Shown here piece by piece: positions 25,939-35,373 of a stretch of 64,000 nt of DNA. Below the pieces are notes generated by a model. It worked only from the letters and a program-made list of their open reading frames with translations. It searched no databases and was not told where the DNA came from. The position numbers and the translations under genes are program-made. Each line of letters opens with the position of its first letter. Position 1 is the first letter of the stretch. The DNA comes from Zeimonas sp964538505 (GTDB lineage: Bacteria > Pseudomonadota > Gammaproteobacteria > Burkholderiales > Burkholderiaceae_E): positions 124,001-188,000 of the forward strand of contig CAZIDY010000002.1 in assembly GCA_964538505.1 (NCBI GenBank). Reading direction: 5' to 3'.

Positions 25939-27849
25939 TCAGCGCCCGAGCGCCAACCCTTCGCGCCGTGGATCGACCGCGCCTTCCAGCGTGCAGCGGC
26001 GGCTCGCAAGGTCCGCTGCAGCGCGCGAGGGATTCGGCGCCGCTCCCGAAGCTTCGCAGCGCAGCGCGATTGCGTGCAGCCCGCTCGTCATCTCGCGCCA
26101 CGCAAGGTCGTGTCCGCGTGCGGCGAGCGCAGCGCCGATTGCAGGATCGGTGCGGTTCGCTTCGAGCTCGGTCGGCCCGTTGCGGCTGCCGACATTGGGC
26201 ATCGCGAGCGCCGTTGCGAGCGCGACGCGATCGTCGAGCACGGCGATGAGCGTGCGCGCGACGTACGAGATGATCGACGAGCCGCCGGGCGAGCCGAGCG
26301 CGAGCACCGGTTGGCCGGTGGCGGCATCGAGCACGATCGTGGGCGACATCGAGCTGCGCGGACGCTTGCCGGGCTGCACGCGGTTGGCGACCGCCTCGCC
26401 GTTGCGCGTCGGCACGAAGGCGAAGTCGGTGAGCTGGTTGTTCAGCAGGAAGCCGCGCACCAGCAGTCGCGAGCCGAACGCGTTCTCGATCGACGAGGTC
26501 ATCGACACGATGTTGCCGTCGGCATCGACGATCGACAGGTGTGTCGTCGACGCCGGCTCGAAGGCGGGCGCGGCCGGTTCGCGCAGCGGCGCGGCGGGCG
26601 GAACCGGCGTTCCGGGCGCTGCACGCCCCATCGAGCGCTCTTCGATGTGCTGCGCGCGGTGTGCCAGATAGACGCCGTCGAGCAGCGTGCCGGGCCCCGT
26701 GCGCACGGGCTCGCCGATGCGCTGGCCGGGCAGCGCGACGAAATCGGTGTCGGCGACGTATTCGTTGCGATCGGCGAAGGCCAGCCGCCCGGCCTCGGCG
26801 AAGCGGTGCACGCCGTCGACGAGCAGGCGTCCTGTGGAGTCGGCGAGCCGTACTCGCGGACCGGCGAGCTGCCAGTAGGCAAGCATCTGCGCGATCGCGA
26901 TCGCACCCGACGAGGGCGGTGGCATGCCGCAGATGCGGTGTGTGCGATGGGCGACGCACAGCGGGGCGCGCTCGACGGATGCGTAGGACGCGAGGTCCTT
27001 TCGCGCCAATACGCCCGGGTTCGGATGCGACGCGACGGCGTCGACGATGTCCTGCGCGATCGGTCCGTCGTGCAGCGCCTGGTTGCCGTCGCGCGCGATC
27101 TGCTCGAGCGTGTCGGCGAGGGCTTCGTTGCGTAGCCGGTGGCCGGTCGGCCAGGCTTTCCCCGACGCGTCGTAGAAGTACGCGGCCGCCGCTGGCTGCG
27201 CGCGCAGCCAGCGATCGCCTTCGAGCAGCGTGTGCAGCCGCTCGCTGACCTCGAAGCCGTCGCGTGCGAGCCGGATCGCCGGCTCGAAGAGTCGCGCCCA
27301 GGGCAGGCGTCCGTGCGCTGCGTGCACCTGCTCGAGCATGCGAACGATGCCGGGCGTGCCGACCGCGCGGCCGCCGATCGCCGCCTCGAAGAAGCCCATC
27401 GGCGCGCCGTCCGCACGCAGGAACAGCCCGGGATGCGCGCGCGCCGGCGCCGTCTCGCGGCCGTCGAAGGCGAGCACGTGCCGCGAGCGCGCGTCGTACA
27501 GCAGCAGGAACGCACCGCCGCCGATGCCCGAGGACTGTGGCTCGACGAGACCGAGCACCATCTGAGCGGCGATCGCGGCATCGACCGCGCTGCCGCCTGC
27601 ATCGAGGATGGCGACCGCGGCATGCGTGGCATGCGCGTTGGCCGTCACGGCGAGGAAGCGCCTGGCGAAGACTGGTGGGCGCTCGACGTAGCCGGTCGCC
27701 GCTTCCGGCGCCGCCCGTTGCGCGCCCGTCGACGCCGCGTCGGTCGCCGCGTTCGCCGCCGTGGTCGGCGCAGTGTTCGCAGCCGGGTCCGCCGCCCAGG
27801 ACGGCATCCCGCAGGCGAGAACCAGCGCCAAAGCCCATGCGAGTCGCAT
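25939..27849 (-). CDS. ggt: Gamma-glutamyltransferase (periplasmic)
   Basis: 636 aa with a signal peptide (LAWALALVLACGMPSWA, about residues 3-19). The Ntn-hydrolase precursor cuts itself before the threonine of STTHLSIVD (T435); SSGIGGGAFLL and MTSSIENAFGSR and SPGGSS are the other family motifs. It hydrolyses glutathione and other gamma-glutamyl compounds in the periplasm. It is longer than E. coli GGT (580) mainly through a low-complexity Ala/Thr stretch after the signal. It is divergent from the amidase gene with only 43 bases between. Confidence 0.93.
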   Translation of the reverse strand: MRLAWALALVLACGMPSWAADPAANTAPTTAANAATDAASTGAQRAAPEAATGYVERPPVFARRFLAVTANAHATHAAVAILDAGGSAVDAAIAAQMVLGLVEPQSSGIGGGAFLLLYDARSRHVLAFDGRETAPARAHPGLFLRADGAPMGFFEAAIGGRAVGTPGIVRMLEQVHAAHGRLPWARLFEPAIRLARDGFEVSERLHTLLEGDRWLRAQPAAAAYFYDASGKAWPTGHRLRNEALADTLEQIARDGNQALHDGPIAQDIVDAVASHPNPGVLARKDLASYASVERAPLCVAHRTHRICGMPPPSSGAIAIAQMLAYWQLAGPRVRLADSTGRLLVDGVHRFAEAGRLAFADRNEYVADTDFVALPGQRIGEPVRTGPGTLLDGVYLAHRAQHIEERSMGRAAPGTPVPPAAPLREPAAPAFEPASTTHLSIVDADGNIVSMTSSIENAFGSRLLVRGFLLNNQLTDFAFVPTRNGEAVANRVQPGKRPRSSMSPTIVLDAATGQPVLALGSPGGSSIISYVARTLIAVLDDRVALATALAMPNVGSRNGPTELEANRTDPAIGAALAARGHDLAWREMTSGLHAIALRCEASGAAPNPSRAAADLASRRCTLEGAVDPRREGLALGR

Positions 27850-27892
27850 CGGGGCATGATAGCGGTCGACCTCGCAAGCGATCCCGAAAAGC

Positions 27893-29257
27893 ATGGAACC
27901 CGGACAAAGAGATTTCCGCGACCCGTCGTCGACCGGCCCGTCGTCGCTTCGCCAGACCGTGGCGGCGATCGCCGGCGGTACGCAGCGCGTGCAGGCGCTC
28001 GTCGAGCAGGCGCAGCGCAACGCCACACGACACGCCGACCTGAACGCTCTCGCCTGGGTCGACTGGTCGGCGGCTGCCGACGAAGCGCGTCGCCTCGACG
28101 ACGAGGCGCGCAGCGGCCGTCTGCGCGGCCCGCTGCACGGTGTCCCGGTATCGATCAAGGACCTGTACGCGGTGCGCGGCATGCCCACGCGCGCCGGCAC
28201 GCGCGCGCCGCTGCCGTCGCTCGGCAGCGAAGAGGCAACGCTCGTCACCCGGTTGCGCGACGCCGGCGCGCTCGTCTTCGCGAAGACGAACATGCACGAG
28301 ATCGCGCTCGGCTGCACCGGCGAGAACGAATGGACGGGCGACGTCTGCAATCCCTTCGATCCGACGCGGCAATCGGGCGGCTCGTCCAGCGGTGCGGGCG
28401 TGGCCGTCGCCACCGGAATCGGGCTCGCGTCGATCGGCAGCGACACCGGCGGCTCGGTGCGCATTCCGGCCGCGTTCTGCTCGGTCACCGGCTACAAGCC
28501 GACCTATGGGGCGATTCCGCTCGATGGCGCGCTGCCGCTTTCGTGGACCTGCGATCACGCCGGACCGCTCGCCTGCAGCGTCGACGATTGCGCGCTGCTG
28601 TTCGAGGTGATGGCGCGGCGCCGCGTCGCGCACGGCAGCGTCGCGCGCCACCCGCGGCTGCACGTGCCTACGACGTGGCTGCGCGGCCGACTCGCCCCCG
28701 AGGTGCGCGAGCGCTTCGAGCAGGCGGTGGCCGCGCTGCGTGGACACGGCGCCGAGATCGGCGAGGTCGACGTGCCGCAGCTCGCCGACGCGTGGCGCGC
28801 CTACACGCCGATCGTGCGCACCGAGGCGGCGTGGGTGCACCGCGCCGCACTCGATGCCGGTGGCAGCGGCTTCTCGTCGCTCGTGCGGCCGGCACTCGAC
28901 GCCGCGCGCGATCTGCTCGCCGTCGACTACGCCGACGCGATGCGCACGCGCGCCGCGCTGTCGCGCGCGCTCGATGCGGCGCTCGCCGACTGCGACGCGT
29001 GGATCGCACCGACAAGCACCGTGCTGCCGCCGCTACGGGGGCAGCACGACGTGCAGGTCGAGGGCGGCACGACGACGGTGCGCGAAGCGGTACTCGGGCA
29101 GACGCTGCCTTTCTCGCTGTGCGGCGTGCCCGCGCTGTCGATTCCGCTCGGCCTCGTCCAGGGCCTTCCCGTTGGCCTGCAGGTCATCGCGCGGCGCGAC
29201 GGCGATGCGTCGCTGCTCGCGCTGGCGGCGTGGATGGAAAGGAAGGTCCAGTTCTAG
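27893..29257 (+). CDS. Amidase-signature family hydrolase
   Basis: 454 aa. The Ser-cisSer-Lys triad is K89 (VSIKD), the serines of QSGGSSSGAG (164-166) and the nucleophile S188 (GSDTGGSVRIP). Close families include AtzF/allophanate-type and GatA-like amidases; no GatB/GatC lies near, so it is probably a catabolic amidase. Its stop codon overlaps that of cynS on the other strand (CTAG at 29254-29257). A role in nitrogen supply fits the neighbouring cyanate genes, but that is positional inference. Confidence 0.88.
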   Translation: MEPGQRDFRDPSSTGPSSLRQTVAAIAGGTQRVQALVEQAQRNATRHADLNALAWVDWSAAADEARRLDDEARSGRLRGPLHGVPVSIKDLYAVRGMPTRAGTRAPLPSLGSEEATLVTRLRDAGALVFAKTNMHEIALGCTGENEWTGDVCNPFDPTRQSGGSSSGAGVAVATGIGLASIGSDTGGSVRIPAAFCSVTGYKPTYGAIPLDGALPLSWTCDHAGPLACSVDDCALLFEVMARRRVAHGSVARHPRLHVPTTWLRGRLAPEVRERFEQAVAALRGHGAEIGEVDVPQLADAWRAYTPIVRTEAAWVHRAALDAGGSGFSSLVRPALDAARDLLAVDYADAMRTRAALSRALDAALADCDAWIAPTSTVLPPLRGQHDVQVEGGTTTVREAVLGQTLPFSLCGVPALSIPLGLVQGLPVGLQVIARRDGDASLLALAAWMERKVQF

Positions 29258-29724
29258 TACGGCTTGTACGGAAGGAACTTCCCGCTCAGCACGACCTTGA
29301 CCCGATCGCCTTTCGGATCGGGCTGGCGCTCGATATCCAGCGTGAAGTCGATGGCGCTCATGATGCCGTCGCCGAACTCCTCGTGGATCAGCTCCTTGAT
29401 CGTGCTGCCGTACACGTTGACGATCTCGTACCAGCGGTAGATCAGCGGATCGGTGGGTACGGCGGTCGGCAGTGACCCCTTGCAGGGCACGGTCTGCAGC
29501 AGCATCACCGCGTCCTCGGGCAGGTCGAACAGCTTGCCCACCGCCTCGGCCTGCTTCTTCGTCATCTGCATCTGCCCCAGGCAGGCTGCAGTGACCCATT
29601 CCTTCGACTCGCCGACCTTCTTCGCGACGTCGGCCCACTTGATCCCGAGCTTTACACGTCGGAATGCGATCAGGTCGGTGACGTCTTCGCGCTTCATCGG
29701 CATTCCGGATCCGGACTTGGGCAT
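29254..29724 (-). CDS. cynS: Cyanase (cyanate hydratase)
   Basis: 156 aa, the same as E. coli CynS. It converts cyanate and bicarbonate to ammonia and carbon dioxide. The catalytic residues R97, E100 and S123 are present in YRWYE and IMSAIDF; the N-terminal half is the helix-turn-helix-like domain. AAGGAG precedes the ATG at 29724; an earlier ATG at 29760 overlaps the ABC ATPase gene and lacks a site. It is the last gene of an uptake operon and gives that operon its likely substrate. Confidence 0.96.
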   Translation of the reverse strand: MPKSGSGMPMKREDVTDLIAFRRVKLGIKWADVAKKVGESKEWVTAACLGQMQMTKKQAEAVGKLFDLPEDAVMLLQTVPCKGSLPTAVPTDPLIYRWYEIVNVYGSTIKELIHEEFGDGIMSAIDFTLDIERQPDPKGDRVKVVLSGKFLPYKPY

Positions 29725-29756
29725 GGCCTCGTGCTCCTTGCTGGCAATGGAAATCA

Positions 29757-30692
29757 TCAATGCAGGTTCACCACTTTCCTGACATCCGCCTGCATCCCCT
29801 CGTCTTCGGGCGATAGCACGAGCGCTTCGCCGCCGGCCGGCTCGTCGAGGCCAGGTCTGACCACCCGCGGATGCTTCGGGTCGTGGGCGGCGCGCACCGC
29901 CGGATCCTGGAACGCGCGCGAGCGCTCGAGCAGGAAATCAATCAGGTGGTTGCGGATCGGGTAGTACCGAGGGTCATGGTGCATCGATTCGCGGCTCCGG
30001 TCGCGCGGCATCGTGTTCTCGACGATCTCGGCGATCAGCGCTCGTGGGCCGTTCGACATCAGCACGATGCGGTCGGCCAGCAGGATCGCCTCGTCGACGT
30101 CGTGCGTGATCATGAACACCGTCTGCCCGGTGGCGCGCACGATCTTCACCAGTTCGTCCTGGATCGTGCCGCGCGTCAGTGCGTCGAGCGCGCCGAAGGG
30201 TTCGTCGAGCAGGAGCATCTTCGGCTGGATCGCGAAGGCACGCGCGATGCCGACGCGCTGCTTCATGCCGCCCGACAGTTCGCTCGGTTTGCGGTCCTCG
30301 GCGCCCGACAGGCCGACCATGTCGATGAACTCGCGGCAGTGCGATCGCACTTTCTCGCGCGACCATCGCGGCCAGCGCGAGCGCACGCCGAATGCCACGT
30401 TGCTCATCACGCTCAGCCAGGGCATCAGCGCATGGTTCTGGAACACCACGCCGCGATCGAGGCTGGGGCCCGACACCTCTCGGCCGTCCATCACGATCAC
30501 GCCGTCGGAAGGCTTCTCCAGTCCCGCGAGCGCGTTGAGGATCGTCGTCTTGCCGCAGCCCGAGTGCCCGATCACGCAGACGAACTCGCCGCGGTCGATC
30601 CGGATGTGCACGTCGTCGAAAACCACGGTGTCCGGACGCGAACCGGTGCCGGGGAAGGTTTTCCGCAGACCCTGAATCTCCAGGAAGGCCAT
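29757..30692 (-). CDS. ABC transporter ATPase, nitrate/cyanate type
   Basis: 311 aa. Walker A GHSGCGKTT, signature LSGGMKQR, Walker B LLLDEPFGALD, H-loop ITHDVDEA. It closely follows the NrtD/CynD/TauB pattern. The C-terminal 55 residues after the ATPase core are a polar extension. The start is four bases after the permease stop. With the permease and binding protein upstream and cynS downstream it is inferred to energise cyanate import. Confidence 0.92.
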   Translation of the reverse strand: MAFLEIQGLRKTFPGTGSRPDTVVFDDVHIRIDRGEFVCVIGHSGCGKTTILNALAGLEKPSDGVIVMDGREVSGPSLDRGVVFQNHALMPWLSVMSNVAFGVRSRWPRWSREKVRSHCREFIDMVGLSGAEDRKPSELSGGMKQRVGIARAFAIQPKMLLLDEPFGALDALTRGTIQDELVKIVRATGQTVFMITHDVDEAILLADRIVLMSNGPRALIAEIVENTMPRDRSRESMHHDPRYYPIRNHLIDFLLERSRAFQDPAVRAAHDPKHPRVVRPGLDEPAGGEALVLSPEDEGMQADVRKVVNLH

Positions 30693-30696
30693 CGCT

Positions 30697-31539
30697 TCAC
30701 TCCACGTAGGTGACCAGCTTCGCGAGGCCGCCGAGCAGCAGGTCGAGGATCATGCCGACCAGGCCGATCGCCAGGATGCCGGTAATGATGTTGGCGATCG
30801 ACAGGTTGTTCCATTCGTTCCAGACGAAGTAGCCGATGCCGGTGCCGCCCACCAGCATCTCGGCCGCCACGATCACCAGCCATGCGATGCCGATCGAGAT
30901 GCGCATCCCGGTCAGGATGGTCGGCGCCGCCGCCGGCAGGATCACCGTGAAGGCCTTGCGCAGCGGACTCACCTCGAGCGTGCGTGCGACGTTGAGCCAG
31001 TCGCGTCGCACCGAGGCAATGCCGAAGGCGGTGTTCATCAGCATCGGCCACATCGCGCAGATGAAGATCACGAACACGGCCGAAACGTTCGAGTCCTTCA
31101 GCGTGAAGAGCGCCAGCGGCATCCAGGCGAGCGGCGAGATCGGCTTGAGCACCTGGATGAACGGGTCGAGCGCACGATAGAGAAGCGGCGACATTCCGAT
31201 CACGAAGCCGAGCGGGATCGCCACCACCGCGGCGAGCGAGAAGCCGAGCAGCACCCGGCCGATCGAGTAGGCGAGCTGCAGGCCGATTCCCTTGTCGTTC
31301 GGTCCGGCGTCGTAGAACGGATTCGCCAGGTGCTCGACGATCTTCGCGCCGACCTCGGCGGGGCCGGGCAGCGGGCTTTGCTGCCCGCTCGCCGCGGCGG
31401 CCCCGACCAGCTTCGCGTACTCGTCGTCGACGGTCTGCGCACCGCCGCCGGAACTCGTGGCGAGCGCCCAGATCGCCACGAAAACCCCGAACAGCAGGAC
31501 CGACAGGGCGAGCGCGCGCAGACGGGGCGACTCGGCCAT
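30697..31539 (-). CDS. ABC transporter permease, nitrate/cyanate type
   Basis: 280 aa with about six membrane helices. The EAA loop is around AFTVILPAAAPTILTGMRIS, and LKPISPLAWMPLALF is the NrtB-type signature. One transmembrane segment (12-27) is followed by a periplasmic stretch of about 60 residues that widens the usual N-terminus. It forms the channel of the importer and sits three bases after the binding-protein gene. Confidence 0.92.
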   Translation of the reverse strand: MAESPRLRALALSVLLFGVFVAIWALATSSGGGAQTVDDEYAKLVGAAAASGQQSPLPGPAEVGAKIVEHLANPFYDAGPNDKGIGLQLAYSIGRVLLGFSLAAVVAIPLGFVIGMSPLLYRALDPFIQVLKPISPLAWMPLALFTLKDSNVSAVFVIFICAMWPMLMNTAFGIASVRRDWLNVARTLEVSPLRKAFTVILPAAAPTILTGMRISIGIAWLVIVAAEMLVGGTGIGYFVWNEWNNLSIANIITGILAIGLVGMILDLLLGGLAKLVTYVE

Positions 31540-31542
31540 CGT

Positions 31543-32931
31543 TCAGGCCCTCCGGATCGCGAAGCTCTTCACGTACTGCTCGGGCTTCGATGCATCGAAC
31601 TCCCTGCCCATGATCGTGAAGCGCTTCGATGTGCCGTCCGGCGGCACCAGGCCGGCTTCCTTCATCCGCTTAGCCGCGTCGGTGGCGAGGAACACCTCGT
31701 TCGCGACCTTCCGGTAGTCGACGTCGCCCTCGAGCTGACCCCAGCGCTTCATCTGCGTCAGGATCCAGACGGCGAACGAGTGCCAGGGGAAGGGATCGAA
31801 GTCGATCCGGTTCGGATCCTTCTTCACGTTGCCCAGGCCGTCGGCGTAGGTGCCGGTGAGCACCTGCTCGACGACGGTCACCGGCTGGTTCAGGTAGCCG
31901 GCCGGCGCGATCGCCGCGGCGATCTCCTTGCGGTTCTCCGGCTTGTGCGCGTAGGCGGTCGCATCGACGATCGACTTGAGCAGCGCGGTGTAGGTGTTCG
32001 GCATCCGCTCCACGAACTCCCTGCTCGCGGCGAACGCGCAGCAGGGATGTCCGTCCCACAGTTCCTTCGTCAACAGGTGGATGAAGCCGACGCCGTCGTA
32101 GACCGCGCGCTGGTTGAACGGATCAGGTCCCAGGAAGCCGTCGAGGTTGTCGGCACGCAGGTTGGCGACCATCTCCGCGGGGGGAACCGAACGGATCTGG
32201 ATGTCCCGGTCGGGATCGAGACCCGCCTCCGCCAGGTAGTAGCGCAGCAGGTAGTTGTGCATCGAGTAGTCGAAGGGCACGGCGAACCGGAAGCCTTTCC
32301 ACTGCTTCGGATCGCGCTTGTCCTTGTGCCGCATCGACAGCGTGATCGCCTGCCCGTTGATGTTCTCGACCGCCGGCATCGTGTAGGGGATGGCCGCCGA
32401 TCCCACGCCGAGCGTGATCGCCAGCGGCATCGGCGACAGCATGTGGGCGGCGTCGTATTCGTTGTTCAACGTCTTGTCGCGGATCAGCGCCCAGCCGGCC
32501 GTCTTCACCACCTCCACGTCGAGCCCGTGCTTCGCATAGAAGCCCATCGGATGCGCCATGATGATCGGCGTCGCGCAGGTGATCGGAATGAAGCCGACCT
32601 TGAGTTTCGTCTTCTCGAGCTTGCCAACGCCTTGCGCGAAGGCCTCCTTCGCCATGCCGAGCGGGAAGACGCTCGCGACCGCGGCGGCGGCGGTGCCGGC
32701 ACCCACCGCGTTCAGGAAGCGACGTCGCATGCCGTCGTCGGGGAAGAGCGCACGCATCACCGCCTGCTCGACCGCACGACCGTACCGGTCGTCGATGCGT
32801 GCCGATGCGTCGGCATCGTTCGCGGCCACCATGGCCTGCGCATCGTGCGCCTGTTGCGATGCGTGCTGTCCGCAGCTGCAGCGCGAACGCAACCGGATCG
32901 AGGAGTCGAAGGGATTGGAGAAGATCGACAT
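31543..32931 (-). CDS. Substrate-binding protein of nitrate/cyanate ABC importer (NrtA/CynA-like)
   Basis: 462 aa. The N-terminal part carries CSCGQHAS and then a twin-arginine-like export signal (RRRFLNAV at 70-77 with a hydrophobic run to FPLGMAKEAFAQ). The mature part begins KLKVGFIPITCATPIIMAHP, as in NrtA/CmpA proteins. GGAGG precedes the ATG. Nitrate, bicarbonate and cyanate binders of this family look alike; cyanate is preferred here because cynS ends the operon and no nitrate reductase is present. Confidence 0.9.
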   Translation of the reverse strand: MSIFSNPFDSSIRLRSRCSCGQHASQQAHDAQAMVAANDADASARIDDRYGRAVEQAVMRALFPDDGMRRRFLNAVGAGTAAAAVASVFPLGMAKEAFAQGVGKLEKTKLKVGFIPITCATPIIMAHPMGFYAKHGLDVEVVKTAGWALIRDKTLNNEYDAAHMLSPMPLAITLGVGSAAIPYTMPAVENINGQAITLSMRHKDKRDPKQWKGFRFAVPFDYSMHNYLLRYYLAEAGLDPDRDIQIRSVPPAEMVANLRADNLDGFLGPDPFNQRAVYDGVGFIHLLTKELWDGHPCCAFAASREFVERMPNTYTALLKSIVDATAYAHKPENRKEIAAAIAPAGYLNQPVTVVEQVLTGTYADGLGNVKKDPNRIDFDPFPWHSFAVWILTQMKRWGQLEGDVDYRKVANEVFLATDAAKRMKEAGLVPPDGTSKRFTIMGREFDASKPEQYVKSFAIRRA

Positions 32932-33194
32932 GCCGCTTGCCTCCGTTGGGATACGCAGCAGTCGACGCAGTATTCGTGCCAGCAGCGCGATCGCCGGTCG
33001 TTCGGAGGAAGCGTGGCGTGCGACTCACCGGCGTGATGCGCGCATGCACCATCGAGGTCCGCGAGCACGCACCGCTCGGCGGCGATTCGCGCACCAGGTC
33101 GGAGCGCCTGTCGGAATCGGTGCACCCTTCCCGGTTGCCCGGCGAGTGCTTGGTCCGGGCGACAGAGCGTCGCCCGGATCCCGAACTTCAGAGC

Positions 33195-33563
33195 CTAGAA
33201 CGACAGCGTCGCCGCCCCGCTCAGGATGCGCTCGTGCATCACGCTGGCACCGCTGATCACGACGCCGTCGAGCAGGTCGCTCTGCTCGTAGCCGCGGCTC
33301 TTCACGCAGGGCATGCAGGCCCAGATCGTGCCGCCGCGCGACTGGAAGCTGCGGATCATCTCGGCCAGCGGCTCGAGCGGCGGGACGTGGGTGGTGTCCG
33401 CGGCGCCCTTGCGCACGAGGTCGACGCCGCTGCTGGTGAGGAAGAGCGAAACCTTCAGCCCGGAGGTCATGCCGCCAAGGGCGATCGTCAGCCCGACCGA
33501 GGACAGCTCGTGGTCGATGCCGTGCGTGATCATGCAGACCAGTTCGCGGGTGTCATTCGCCAT
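33195..33563 (-). CDS. DsrE/DsrF-like sulfur-carrier family protein
   Basis: 122 aa, the standard fold size: VCMITHGIDHE at the start, LFLTSSGVDLVRKG in the middle and WACMPCVKSRGY near the expected active-site cysteine. DsrE-like proteins relay sulfane sulfur or have unknown roles. A link to the sulfurtransferase (5 kb) and FccAB (61 kb) is possible but not shown by the sequence. It stands alone between the cyanate operon and an SDR gene. Confidence 0.85.
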   Translation of the reverse strand: MANDTRELVCMITHGIDHELSSVGLTIALGGMTSGLKVSLFLTSSGVDLVRKGAADTTHVPPLEPLAEMIRSFQSRGGTIWACMPCVKSRGYEQSDLLDGVVISGASVMHERILSGAATLSF

Positions 33564-33650
33564 GTCGAGACTCCTTGATCGAAGCAGGCCGTTCGAGTTC
33601 GAGCTCTGTCCGCGATGCCAGGGCAGCGCGGACGCTGGAAGATGAACAGG

Positions 33651-34415
33651 TCAGCGCGGCGCCATCCGGATCGCGCCGTCGAGGCGGATCGTCTCCCCGT
33701 TGAGCATCACGTTCTCGAAGATCTGCGAGACGAGCTGCGAATATTCCTCGGGGCGACCCAGCCGCGAAGGGAAGGGCACCTGGCGACCGAGCGAGTCCTG
33801 TACGTCCTTCGGCAGGCTGTCCATCAGCGGCGTCAGGAACAGGCCGGGCGCGATCGTGACGACACGCACGCCGTCGCGCGAGAGGTCGCGGGCGATCGGC
33901 AGCGTCATGCCGACGATGCCGCCCTTGGATGCCGCGTACGCCGCCTGCCCGATCTGGCCGTCGAAGGCGGCGACCGACGCGGTATTGACGATGACGCCGC
34001 GCTCGCCTTCGTCGTTCGGTTCGTTGCGCACCATCGCGGTGGCGGCGACGCGGATCATGTTGAAGGTGCCGATCAGGTTGACGGTGATCACCTTCGTGAA
34101 CACGTCGAGCTTGTGCGGGCCGTCCTTGCCGACGGTCTTCGCTGCCGGCCCGATGCCCGCGCAGTTGACGAGGCCGACGAGCTTGCCCATCGAGCCCGCG
34201 GCGTCGACCGCCGCCTGCGCGTCGGCCTCGGCCGAGACGTCGCAGCGCACGAAGCGCGCGGCGGAGCCGAGTTCGCCGACGAACTGTTTGCCGAGTGATT
34301 CGTTCAGGTCGGCGACGACCACTTTCGCCTCGCCAGCGACGAGCCGTCGTGCGGTGGCTGCACCGAGCCCCGACGCGCCTCCGGTGACGAGCACCACGTT
34401 GTTCGCGATCTGCAT
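33651..34415 (-). CDS. Short-chain dehydrogenase, 3-hydroxyacyl-CoA dehydrogenase type 2-like
   Basis: 254 aa classical SDR: nucleotide loop TGGASGLG (11-18), NCAGIG, catalytic NTASVAAF and YAASKGG, and PGLFLTPLM in the substrate loop. This set, including VVVADLN after the first helix (NAD preference), matches the HSD10/3-hydroxy-2-methylbutyryl-CoA dehydrogenase group. Likely role: beta-oxidation or branched-chain amino-acid breakdown. It has no operon partner and faces the SirB1-like gene head to head. Confidence 0.88.
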   Translation of the reverse strand: MQIANNVVLVTGGASGLGAATARRLVAGEAKVVVADLNESLGKQFVGELGSAARFVRCDVSAEADAQAAVDAAGSMGKLVGLVNCAGIGPAAKTVGKDGPHKLDVFTKVITVNLIGTFNMIRVAATAMVRNEPNDEGERGVIVNTASVAAFDGQIGQAAYAASKGGIVGMTLPIARDLSRDGVRVVTIAPGLFLTPLMDSLPKDVQDSLGRQVPFPSRLGRPEEYSQLVSQIFENVMLNGETIRLDGAIRMAPR

Positions 34416-34564
34416 TCGATCCTCCTTCGATGAACTGTGTCGCGGATTACAACACAGGCGCCCGATGGAAATGCCGGGCGGGTAGGGATACCGTATCAGC
34501 TTCGCGCGTCTGCTCGCACCCGGTGCCGGGCTTCGGTTACCGTTCGCGAAAGCGAGGCCGCGGA

Positions 34565-35263
34565 ATGCCGCGGAGCGACACGAAGATGGATGGTCTTCTC
34601 CAGTACTGGCGCGTGCTGGTTCGCAGCGACGACTCCCTGCCGCTGTTCGAGGCGGCGCTCGCGATCGCGCAGGACGAATACCCGCAGCTGTCGATGCCCG
34701 ACGTGCTCGCGCGCGTCGACGGCTTCGCGCTCGCGCTGCGACGTCGTGTCTCGAAGCTGCGTCAACCGATCGCCCGCATCGATGCGCTGCGCGAGCATTT
34801 CGCCGACGAGCTCGGCTTTCGCGGCAACGCGAACGACTTTCACGATCCCGAGAACAGCTACCTGAACCGCGTGATCGAGCGTCGGCTCGGCATTCCGATC
34901 AGCCTGGCCGTGCTCTATCTCGAACTCGCCGAGCAGGCCGGCGTGCAGGCCTGCGGCGTCGGCTTTCCGGGACACTTTCTCGTGCGGCACGACGTGGCCG
35001 GGCGCAGCGTGATCGTCGACGTGTTCGCCGGCGCGCGCGTGCTCACGCACGACGACCTCGAGTACCGGCTGCTTCCGTACGCGTCGGGCGACCGTCGCGA
35101 GGCGAGCCGCATGCTCGCCACGGTGCTGCCGGCGGCGAGCCGGCGCGAGATCCTCGCGCGGATGCTGCGCAATCTGCGGGCGATCCACGGCGAGCAGGGC
35201 GACCTGCGCCGGCTGCGCGCGGTCGAGCGTCGCCTGGCGGTGCTGGAGGAAACGGCGAGCTGA
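34565..35263 (+). CDS. SirB1/transglutaminase-like family protein
   Basis: 232 aa: LPLFEAALAIAQDEYPQL, then FADELGFRGNANDFHDPENSYLN, RRLGIPISLAVLYLELA, CGVGFPGHFLVRHD. This is the SirB1 family (transglutaminase-like fold with a tetratricopeptide-like tail). Despite old links to invasion-gene regulation its function is unknown. ATG at 34565 and 34586 are both possible; the second has GGAG nearer. It ends at a strong hairpin facing hppA. Confidence 0.85.
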   Translation: MPRSDTKMDGLLQYWRVLVRSDDSLPLFEAALAIAQDEYPQLSMPDVLARVDGFALALRRRVSKLRQPIARIDALREHFADELGFRGNANDFHDPENSYLNRVIERRLGIPISLAVLYLELAEQAGVQACGVGFPGHFLVRHDVAGRSVIVDVFAGARVLTHDDLEYRLLPYASGDRREASRMLATVLPAASRREILARMLRNLRAIHGEQGDLRRLRAVERRLAVLEETAS

Positions 35264-35309
35264 GCGCCGGATGGGCGTCGGTGCGCCGCATCCCGCGGGC
35301 GCCGACCGC

Positions 35310-35362
35310 GGACCGGCGCGATGCCGGTCCGTTCATCGTCGGGACCGGCATTGCGCCGGTCC
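35310..35362. terminator. Bidirectional 21-bp stem between SirB1-like gene and hppA
   Basis: Arms 35310-35330 and 35342-35362 pair over 21 bp with one mismatch, with an 11-base loop. Each arm itself contains GGACCGG twice, so alternative foldings exist. It sits between convergent genes. No U-run follows on either side, so it is more likely a processing or stabilising hairpin than a classic intrinsic terminator. Confidence 0.65.
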
Positions 35363-35373
35363 GGTCTACTTCG

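Noticed and set aside
31543..32931. Nitrate-specific transporter assignment
   Set aside because: The family is ambiguous, but cynS is in the operon and no nitrate or nitrite reductase is seen.
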